Shown one piece after another: positions 26,928 to 35,000 of a DNA stretch of 64,000 nucleotides (its first letter is position 1; every line of letters begins with the position of its first letter). The notes beneath the pieces are model-generated. The model saw only the letters and a list, made by a program, of their open reading frames with translations, made no database searches and was not told the origin of the DNA. This DNA comes from CALGFH01 sp036003705 (lineage in GTDB: Bacteria > Actinomycetota > CALGFH01): assembly GCA_036003705.1 (NCBI GenBank), contig DASYSE010000105.1, forward strand, positions 1 through 64,000. The letters run 5' to 3'. Both the position numbers and the translations under genes were made by a program.

Positions 26928-27764
26928 ATGCTTCGCCGACGAATGGCCGCCGTGGTCCTGGCCGCCTTGACCGCGGTCCTGCTCACCATGCCCGGCATGG
27001 CCGCCGGTGCAGAGGAGCAGGCACTGGTCCGGGTGGCTCATTTCGCGCCCGGCCTGCTCAAGGGCGACGTGTACGTCGTCTACGTGAACGGCCGGCTGCA
27101 GCTGAAGGGCGTGCCGTTCAAGACCGTCTCCGACTACCTCAAGGTCAAGCCCGGACGGTTCAAGGTCGAGGTCCGCGAGGCCGGCAAGCCGGTCAGCTCG
27201 GCGCCGGTGGTCGCCGCCACCGTCAGGCTGCAGGCGGGCAAGGCCTACACCGTTGCCGTGTTCGGGCAGCTCACCTCCGTCAAGGCCGCCCTGCTCACCG
27301 ACGACATGTCGCGCCCTGGCAAGAGCAAGAGCAAGCTCCGGCTCATCCAGGCCATCCCGGGCGACCAGGCGGTGGACCTGGTCACCGGCGGTGACGTGCT
27401 CATCTCGGGCGCGCGCTTCCCGTCGGCCAGCGACTACCAGGAGGTTCCGGCCGGGTCGGTGGAGGTCGAGGTCCGCAAGGCCGGCACCAGCGAGGTGCTG
27501 GCCAAGGCCCGCAAGGTGAAGCTGCCAAGCGGCTCGATCTCTTCGCTGGTGGCGGTCGGGGGCATCGGCGAGAAGCTCGAGCTGCTCGACATCCGGGACG
27601 CGGTCGCCTCGGCCGCCCCGGCAGGCGGGGTCGCGACCGGTGCCGGTGGGACCAGCTCCACCCCCAGCCCGGGCGGCCGGCGGTTCGCGCTGTTCCTGCT
27701 CATCGGCGGCGGCCTGGTCGCGGCCACCGGGTTCATCGTCCAGCAGCGGCGGCTGAGCGGCTAG
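26928..27764 (+). CDS. Secreted, membrane-anchored DUF4397 protein
   Basis: The 278-aa protein has a signal peptide (residues 1 to about 27, cleavage after GMAAGA) and two DUF4397 beta-sandwich halves. Each half starts with a VRVAHFAPGL- or LRLIQAIPGD-type strand and contains V-D-V/D-L and S-D-Y elements. A Gly/Ser/Thr/Pro spacer leads to a C-terminal hydrophobic helix followed by QQRRLSG. That tail looks like a sorting signal without the motif: there is no LPxTG or LAxTG before the helix, only STPSPGG. It may be a plain membrane anchor. GAGGAGGGGC precedes the ATG. A sortase follows 16 bp downstream. Confidence 0.82.
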   Translation: MLRRRMAAVVLAALTAVLLTMPGMAAGAEEQALVRVAHFAPGLLKGDVYVVYVNGRLQLKGVPFKTVSDYLKVKPGRFKVEVREAGKPVSSAPVVAATVRLQAGKAYTVAVFGQLTSVKAALLTDDMSRPGKSKSKLRLIQAIPGDQAVDLVTGGDVLISGARFPSASDYQEVPAGSVEVEVRKAGTSEVLAKARKVKLPSGSISSLVAVGGIGEKLELLDIRDAVASAAPAGGVATGAGGTSSTPSPGGRRFALFLLIGGGLVAATGFIVQQRRLSG

Positions 27765-27780
27765 GGGCCGTCCGTGTGCC

Positions 27781-28464
27781 ATGGGCGAGGGTAGCTGGCG
27801 GGTCCACTGGGGGGTGGTCGTGGTGAGTCTGGTCGTCGCCGGTCTCGCCGGTTGCAGCGGCGGCGGCCGGCCGGCGACGCAACCGGCGGTGAGGACCGCG
27901 CCGGCGACCAGCGCCCCGGTGGCCGCGCCGACCCGGACCACGGAGGTCATCGACTTCCCCATCCGGTCGTGGCGCCGGCTGCCGCCCTCACCGCCGATAC
28001 GGGTCGAGATCCCCGCCATCGGGGTGTCATCGTCCCTGGTCAGGTTGGGTCTCAATGCTGACGGCACGATGCAGGTGCCAGGAGAGTTCCAGCTCGCCGG
28101 CTGGTTCACCGGCGGGCCGCAGCCGGGCCAGCTGGGCCCGGCCGTGATCGCCGGGCACGTCGACTCCCGCACCGGTCCGGCGGTGTTCTACCGGCTCCAC
28201 GAGCTGCGCCCCGGGGACCAGATCCGGGTGGTCAGGGCCGACCGGCGGGTGGTCAGCTTCCTGGTCGAGTCGCTGGCCAGCTACCCCAAGCGAGCGCTGT
28301 CGGGCGACGAGGTCTACGGGGCCACCACCGCGCCGTCGTTGCGCCTCATCACCTGCGCCGGCAGCTTCGACCGGGCCCGGCGCAGCTACCGTGACAACCT
28401 GGTCGTCTCGGCCCGCATCGCCGGCGAACCCGCCGACAGCGGCCGCACCGGAGCGGATCGATGA
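27781..28464 (+). CDS. Class E/F-type sortase, predicted lipoprotein
   Basis: Sortases join surface proteins to the cell wall through a Cys thioester. The 227-aa protein has the catalytic His126 (IAGHVDS), Cys192 (LITCAGSFD) and Arg204 (YRDNLVV), plus the substrate-loop region RVEIPAIGVSSSLVRLG typical of the actinobacterial class E/F group. The N-terminus is a lipoprotein signal with lipobox LAGC (Cys25), so the enzyme would be lipid-anchored rather than held by a membrane helix. It follows the DUF4397 gene and overlaps the next gene by ATGA, so three genes appear to form an operon. Confidence 0.9.
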   Translation: MGEGSWRVHWGVVVVSLVVAGLAGCSGGGRPATQPAVRTAPATSAPVAAPTRTTEVIDFPIRSWRRLPPSPPIRVEIPAIGVSSSLVRLGLNADGTMQVPGEFQLAGWFTGGPQPGQLGPAVIAGHVDSRTGPAVFYRLHELRPGDQIRVVRADRRVVSFLVESLASYPKRALSGDEVYGATTAPSLRLITCAGSFDRARRSYRDNLVVSARIAGEPADSGRTGADR

Positions 28465-31400
28465 CCACCCGTCGCAGCTGGGTGGCCCGGCTGTCCGGCG
28501 GCCGCACCGCCTCCGCGCCCCAACCACCCCCGTCCCGCCCCGAGCCGGGGCCCATGCGACCGGTTCCCACCGGTCGGCCGGAGCGAACCCCGCTCCCGGG
28601 CCCCGGTCCGCGGGCCGGCACGGCCGTTCCCGAGCCGCGGGGCCCAGCCCTGCGCGTGGTGCTGCTCTCGCGGGACAACCTGCTCGCGGAGGCCCTTCGG
28701 TCGCTGATCGAGGCCCCTGGCGGGGTCCGCATGATCGACTGGCACGCCGACGAGCTCGATGTCGCCATCCGTCACGCCGACGTGGTCATCGTCGACATGC
28801 CTCCCAATCTTCACGAGCGGACGTTCACGGTGATCGACGGCCGGTTCCTCGGCCGCACCATCGTCCTCCTCCAGGAGGGCGAGCACGCCGAAGCCCTCCC
28901 TCCGGGCCCACCCCGGGTCATCCTCTACCGACCCCTCCAGATCGGCGAGCTCTGGGCCGCCATCACCGGCTCCACCCCGTCACCCGCCCACCCTCCCCCC
29001 GCCCCGTCGGCCGCCCCGGACCCGGCTGTCGAGGTGCCGGGCGATCCAGCTGGCACCGCGCGGGTGGCGGAGGGGCTGCCAGTCTCGGAGTCGGGGCGCT
29101 TGATCGGGCTGAGCGGCCGCGAGCTGGAACCGGTGATCGGGCCGGGCCAGGTCGCGCCGGGGATGGACGAGGCCACGCTCGAGCGCCTGCGCCGATGGGG
29201 GAACCGCTCCCCCCAGCCGAGCGAGAAGCGGACCAGCCCCGACCGGCGACGCGCGAGCGATGAAGCCCGGCGGGCCAGATCGGCTCGCGCGGAGGCGCGG
29301 AAGGCGGCCCGCGCGGAGGCACGCCAGGCGAGATCGGCTCGCGCAAAGGCGCGGAACGCGGCGCGTGCTGAGGCCGGGCGGGCGAGGGCGGTTCGGGCGG
29401 AGGCACGGAGCGAGGATTCCCGCCAGGCCAGGCTGGCTCGCGTAGAGGCGCGGAAGGCGGCCCGTGGGGAGGCCGGGCGGGCGAGGGCGGTTCGGGCGGA
29501 GGCCTGGCGGGCGACGCTGCGTGGGGAGGTTCTTCCCGCGGGGGTGGCGGCCGCCCGGAGGGGCTTGGCCGGGATGGCGCGGCCGGCGGTGGTCGTGGTG
29601 GCGATGGCTGTGGTGGGGCTGGCCGCGGCGGGCTGGCGTGGGGACGGGGGACCGGACACGCTCGCCGGAGAGGTGGCGGCGGTACGGGCCGCCGGGTCGG
29701 CGGGGGGCGGCCTGGCGGTGCAGGACCCGAGGATCGGGCAGATCGAGCCGCTGCATGCGCTGGCGGTGGGTGCCTGGCTCCGGGCGACGGGGGCCGAGGA
29801 CTCGCTGGAGGCGGCGGTGCAAGCCGCTCGGGTGCCCAGCCGGTTCCTGCTCGCGCTGACGGTCGCCCTCTCGGTGCAGCTCTGCCTGCTCCTCATGCGG
29901 GTCGGACCCGGTACCGGTGCGGCGGCCGGGCCGGGTCCGGCCCCGCCGCACGGCCGGCCCGGCCGAGCCTGGCGGCTCGGGGTTGCGGGGTTGGCGGGGG
30001 CGCTGGTGGCCCTCGATCCGATGCTTGTCCGCGGGGGGCGGGTGGCGACCGGCACGGTCCTCGCCCTGGCGCTGGCCCTCGGGACGCTCGCCCTGGCGTG
30101 GGCGCTGCCGGCGCGTCCGGCCCTGCGCTGGCTGGCTCCGGTCGCCGCCGGCAGCGGGCTGGCGCTGCTGGTGAGCCCGCTGGCGCTCCCGGTGCTGGCC
30201 GTCCCGACCGTCGCCGCCCTGCTGGCCGGCCGGCACCGGGAGGCCTGGCGCACCCTGGCCGCCCTCGGTCTCGGGGCCGCCCTGTGGCTGGCCCTGCCGA
30301 TCTGGGTGTCCGGCCAGAAGCTGGGCGCCGGCCAGGCGGGATGGCTTCTAGGCCGACCCCCGGGACGGGGACCCGTCGCGGCCTCGCTGGCCGCGTTCCC
30401 GCTCAGTTGGCTGCTGGTGGTCGCCGGCCTGGCCGCCGCCATCCTGGCCTGGCGCCATCGGTCCGGCGCCAGGCCGGATGCCAGGGGCCACACCGCGACG
30501 ACCCGGCTGCTCGCCTGGGCGGGGACCACCGCCGCCGGGGCGCTGCTGGCCATGAGGCTTGGCTACCCGGTCGAACAGGCCCTGCCGTTCGCCCTGCCCG
30601 CCGCGGCCGTCGCCCTCGCATTCGCATCCGGCTGGGCCGTCACGGCGGTGGGTGGCAAGGCAAGCCCCAAGGGCCGCCGGGTGGCCCTTGCCGGGACCGC
30701 GGTGGCGCTCGTCGGGCTGGTCGCGGCCCAGGGGGTGGACTGGGGACAGCGGTACGGGCAGCGGTCCGACGACGGGCTCGGGAGCCTGGTCGCGACGGTT
30801 GGCGACCAGGTGCCGGACTGCTCGGCGATCAACGCCGGCGGCCCGGACGACCGGGCCCGGCTGCTGGACGCCGGTGCCAGGGTGACCGACTTCTCCAGCG
30901 GCCCGGCGGCTCAGGCCGCCGGGGTGCGCTACTTCGTGCTCACCCCGGACGCCGCCAGGTACGGCGGGCCGACGACCCCGGCCCTTGGCGCCTGGGTCCG
31001 CCAGCACGGCAGGCGGCTCGCGGCGCATGCCTCGCCAAGCTACTCACGGGTCGAGCTCTGGCTGGTCGACGCCGGCCCGCTCGACCCGGTCGCCGACAGC
31101 CTCCCGGTGCCCGGCGGCATCTTCTCCAATGTCGCCGGCTCGGCCTGCGGCGGCTACCGGGTGGTCGACGGCCAGCCGGGAAGGTTCCACACCGCCTACG
31201 CCGCCCTTGGCGGCAAGGCGGTCCTCGGCCGGCCGCTCGGCTCGGTCTGGACCAGCGACGGCCCGGCCCTGCAGGCGTTCGACACGATGGTGCTCGGGGC
31301 GGTCCCGACCCCGACCGGCCAGCCGACCGTGCGGCCGATCGAGCTGCCACCGCTGCTGGCCAAGCTGGACGCCAGGGCGGTGGCCGATGCCGGCATCCCG

Positions 31401-31877
31401 CTGCCGCCGGCTCGGGCGCCCGCCAGCGACGCCAAGGCGCGAACCCTGCTCGACGACCGGGTGATCGCCCGCGCGTACCTGGGCACCGACCCGGCGGCAG
31501 CATCCGCCGACGACTGGCGGCGGGCCCGCGACCGGTTCGGCCGCCCGCTCGGGACGCCGCAGGTGATGCCGGACGGGGCCGTTCGCCAACCGTTCGAGCG
31601 GGTCGTGTTCGAGCTGCCCGCCGACGGCGGGCCACCTCGGCTGGCGGCGCTCGGCCGCCTCGCCGTGCGCCTCGGCCTGGTCCCGCGGCAGGCCAGGCAG
31701 CTGGAACCCGTGCCCGGCCTGCCCTCCCGGCGGGCGGACACCCGCATCGAGCCCGGCCCGCTGCTGCGGCTGGTGGCGGTCGGGCTGGGGCTGCTGGCGC
31801 TGGGGACCGGGGTCGGCGCGCTGGCCGCCTGGAGGGGCCGCCAGACCCGGACCGGCGAGGTCGCGCCCGGACGCTGA
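28461..31877 (+). CDS. Degenerate receiver - basic helix - GT-C-like membrane core - LGFP-like outer modules (fusion)
   Basis: The 1138-aa protein belongs to no single family I recognise. Residues 65-170 fold like a receiver: LRVVLLSRDNLLAEALRSLI, Asp112 in VVIVDMP, and YRPL (Arg157) where receivers have K-P. Residues about 264-355 are Ala/Arg-rich 18-residue repeats (RSARAEARKAARAEAR type), a long basic helix. The membrane part starts at about 370; DPRIGQIEPLHALAVGAWL and LDPMLVRGGRVATGTVL resemble PMT/ArnT-type GT-C glycosyltransferases. The outer part has an LGFP-like module (YAALGGKAVLGRPLG, about 906) and a second repeat (DRFGRPLGTPQ...FERVVFELP, about 1017-1055). A final helix lies at about 1105-1125. 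It is translationally coupled to the sortase. A role in modifying or organising sortase-linked surface material is inference only. Confidence 0.7.
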   Translation: MTTRRSWVARLSGGRTASAPQPPPSRPEPGPMRPVPTGRPERTPLPGPGPRAGTAVPEPRGPALRVVLLSRDNLLAEALRSLIEAPGGVRMIDWHADELDVAIRHADVVIVDMPPNLHERTFTVIDGRFLGRTIVLLQEGEHAEALPPGPPRVILYRPLQIGELWAAITGSTPSPAHPPPAPSAAPDPAVEVPGDPAGTARVAEGLPVSESGRLIGLSGRELEPVIGPGQVAPGMDEATLERLRRWGNRSPQPSEKRTSPDRRRASDEARRARSARAEARKAARAEARQARSARAKARNAARAEAGRARAVRAEARSEDSRQARLARVEARKAARGEAGRARAVRAEAWRATLRGEVLPAGVAAARRGLAGMARPAVVVVAMAVVGLAAAGWRGDGGPDTLAGEVAAVRAAGSAGGGLAVQDPRIGQIEPLHALAVGAWLRATGAEDSLEAAVQAARVPSRFLLALTVALSVQLCLLLMRVGPGTGAAAGPGPAPPHGRPGRAWRLGVAGLAGALVALDPMLVRGGRVATGTVLALALALGTLALAWALPARPALRWLAPVAAGSGLALLVSPLALPVLAVPTVAALLAGRHREAWRTLAALGLGAALWLALPIWVSGQKLGAGQAGWLLGRPPGRGPVAASLAAFPLSWLLVVAGLAAAILAWRHRSGARPDARGHTATTRLLAWAGTTAAGALLAMRLGYPVEQALPFALPAAAVALAFASGWAVTAVGGKASPKGRRVALAGTAVALVGLVAAQGVDWGQRYGQRSDDGLGSLVATVGDQVPDCSAINAGGPDDRARLLDAGARVTDFSSGPAAQAAGVRYFVLTPDAARYGGPTTPALGAWVRQHGRRLAAHASPSYSRVELWLVDAGPLDPVADSLPVPGGIFSNVAGSACGGYRVVDGQPGRFHTAYAALGGKAVLGRPLGSVWTSDGPALQAFDTMVLGAVPTPTGQPTVRPIELPPLLAKLDARAVADAGIPLPPARAPASDAKARTLLDDRVIARAYLGTDPAAASADDWRRARDRFGRPLGTPQVMPDGAVRQPFERVVFELPADGGPPRLAALGRLAVRLGLVPRQARQLEPVPGLPSRRADTRIEPGPLLRLVAVGLGLLALGTGVGALAAWRGRQTRTGEVAPGR

Positions 31878-31896
31878 GACGCCCCGGCAGCGGCTG

Positions 31897-31971
31897 TTGA
31901 CGAGCCGGACCCAACATCCGTACGCTCATGGTCCGAAAGAGCAACGGCGCTCGCCCCAGGGTGGCGCCGTT
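31897..31971 (+). promoter_or_regulatory. Promoter-like sequence followed by terminator-like hairpin upstream of gltB
   Basis: TTGACG (31897-31902) and TACGCT (31921-31926) are 18 bp apart. Just after the predicted start lies a hairpin, AACGGCGC (31943-31950) with GCGCCGTT (31964-31971), running into TTTT at 31970-31973. It could be an attenuator for gltB or the terminator of the preceding gene. Confidence 0.55.
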
Positions 31972-32042
31972 TTCGTGTCCCTGGACATCGTCGTCCATCG
32001 CTCGGCCCCCGGCGTCTGCCCTGCAGTAGTGACGGAGGCGAG

Positions 32043-35000
32043 ATGAAGGACCACCTCCTGCCCGGTGCGGCCGCCGGAGACCGTGCCCTGTACGACCGGC
32101 GCCGCGACGAGCGCGACGCCTGTGGCATCGGCTTCGTGGCCGACGTGCACGGCCGCGCCAGCCGCGCGATCCTCGACGCCGCCATCGGCGGCCTGGAGCG
32201 CCTGCGCCACCGAGGTGCCGTTGCCGCCGACGCGCGCACCGGCGACGGCGCCGGGGTGCTGGTCCCCCTGCCGGCCGGGTTCTTCGCGGGTCCGGACGGG
32301 CCCGAGTCCGGGCCGGTGGGCCGGATCGGGGTGGCCATGGCCTTCCTGCCCCGCGGTCAGGAAGACGCCAAGGAGGCCCGCCGGGCGGTGGAGCAGGCGC
32401 TGGTTGCGGAGCGGCTGGAGCTGCTCCGCTGGCGGCCGGTCCCGGTCGACCACAGCGCCCTCGGCGAGGTGGCGATGCAGTCCGCGCCCACCATCGAGCA
32501 GGCCGTGTTCCTGGTGAGGGTCGGCGACCAGGACGACGACGACGCCGAGGCCGAGCGGCGTTGCTTCCGGGCCGGGCGGCGGGCCGCCATGGCCGCCGTG
32601 GCGGCCGGGACCACCCTGTACCTCGCCTCCTGCTCGACCCGGACGGTCACCTACAAGGCGCTGTGCGCCGCCGACCAGTTCGCCGCCTTCTACCCCGACC
32701 TGGCCGACCCGGCCTTCGCCGTGTCGTTCGCCGTCTTCCATCAGCGGTATTCGACCAACACGACGCCGTCCTGGGAGCGCGCCCAGCCCTTCCGGTTCCT
32801 GTGCCACAACGGCGAGATCAACACCATCGACGGCAACGTGGCCTGGATGCGGGCCCGCGAGGGGAACCTTGCGGCCGGCGAGCTGGACGAGGAGCTGCTG
32901 CGACCGGTGCTCGACCCGGACGGCTCGGACTCGGCCAAGCTCGACAACGCGGTGGAGCTGCTGGTCAGGGGTGGCCGCGACCTGCGCCATGCGCTGGCCA
33001 TGCTGGTCCCGGCGGTGGAACCCTCTCAGGAGGAGCCCGAGCTGCAGGACCTGCGCGACTTCTACCGCTACCACGCCTGCCTGACCGAGCCGTGGGATGG
33101 CCCGGCCGGCCTGGTGTTCACCGACGGCCGCCTGGTCGGGGCCGTGCTGGACCGCAACGGGCTGCGGCCGATGCGCTTCGAGGCGTGCGAGGACGGCCTG
33201 GTCGTCTGCGCCTCGGAGGCCGGCGCGGTCGATACGACCGGCCGCGGCCGGGTGCGCCGGGGCCGCCTCGGGCCCGGGCAGATGCTCTGCGTCGACCCCG
33301 AGCGGGGACTGCTCACCGACGACCAGATCAAGGGCGAGCTGGCCGCCGCCCGACCCTGGAGCAGCTGGGTGGCCGAGCACCTGCGCAGCGCCGACCCTGG
33401 CCAGCCGGTGCCGCCGCCCGCCGACGACCGTCGTGTGGTCGCCGCCCAGGCCGCCTTCGGCTTCACCCGGGAGCTCATCACCACCGTGCTGCGGCCGATG
33501 GCGACCGCCGGCAAGGAACCGACGGCCTCGATGGGCGACGACACGCCGCCGGCCGTGCTCGGCGTCACCACCCGGCCGGTCGGCCACTACCTGCGCCAGC
33601 GCTTCGCCCAGGTCACCAACCCGCCCATCGACCACCTGCGCGAGCGGCACGTGCTGTCCAGCCGGACCCTGCTCGGCCGGCGCCACCCGCTGCTCGGCGA
33701 GGAGCCGGAGGCGGCGAGGCTGGTCGAGCTCGCCGGGTTCACGCTCACCCCCGACGGGCTGGAGGCGCTGGGCGACCCGGCGCTCGGGCTGGCCCGGAGG
33801 GTCCTCGACGCCACCTGGCCGGTGGCCGAGGGCCCGGCCGGGCTTCGTGCCGCCTGCCTGCGCCTCGGGGACGAGGCGGTCGCCGCCGTCCGGGACGGCG
33901 CCGGCCTGCTGGTCGTCTCCGACGCCGACGCGGACCCGGAGGGGCCCGGATTCGGGGGCCGTGTGCCGGTGCCGTCGCTGCTGGCGGTCGGGGCGGTGCA
34001 GCAGCGGCTGCTCCGGGAGGGCCTTGCCACCAGGACCAGCCTGGTCGCCGACACCGGCGAACCCTGCGACTCCCACCAGGCGGCCGCCCTGCTCGGCTAT
34101 GGGGCCGACGCCATCTGCCCCCGGCTCACCCTGGTCACGGTGGCCGGGCTCGACCAGGACCCGGTGGCCGCCCAGGACCGCTACCTGCACGCCCTGGATG
34201 AGGGTGTGTTCAAGGTCATGAGCAAGATGGGCATCTCGGTCCTGGACGCCTACCGGGGCGCCCAGATCTTCGAGGCCGTCGGCCTGGGTGCCGAGGTGAT
34301 CGAGCTCTGCTTCGCCGGTACCCCGTCCCCGCTCGGCGGGATCGGCTTCGACGAGCTGGCCTGCGACGCGCTCGAGCGCCACCGGGCCGGCGCGGCCGAG
34401 GTGGCGCGGCTGGAGAACCCCGGCTGGTTCAAGCACCGCCCAGGCGGCGAGTACCACGCCACCAACCCCACCGTCATGCAGGCGCTGCATTTCACGGTCC
34501 GGGAAGGGGCCGAGATGAAGGGCTCCAAGCGTGGCGCCCACCTGCTCCAGCAGGCCGTCAAGGGTGGAGGCTTCGATCGCTACCGCCATTTCGCCAGCCT
34601 GGTCAACGAGCGACCACCGGCCGCCCTGCGCGACCTGCTCCAGACCCGGTCGGCCGGCCCACCCGTGGCCCTCGACGAGGTCGAGCCGGCCGAGCACATC
34701 CTCGCCCGCTTCTCCACCGCGGCCATGAGCCTCGGGTCGCTGTCCCCGGAGGCCCACGAAACGCTGGCCATCGCCCTGAACCGGGTCGGCGGCCGGTCCA
34801 ACTGTGGCGAGGGCGGCGAGGACCCGGCCCGCTTCGGCACCGAGCGCAGCTCGGCCATCAAGCAGATCGCCTCCGGCCGCTTCGGGGTCACCCCGGCCTA
34901 TCTGGCCAACGCCGTCGAGCTGCAGATCAAGATCGCCCAGGGCTCCAAGCCGGGCGAGGGCGGCCAGCTGCCAGGCCACAAGGTCAGCGCCGAGATCGCC

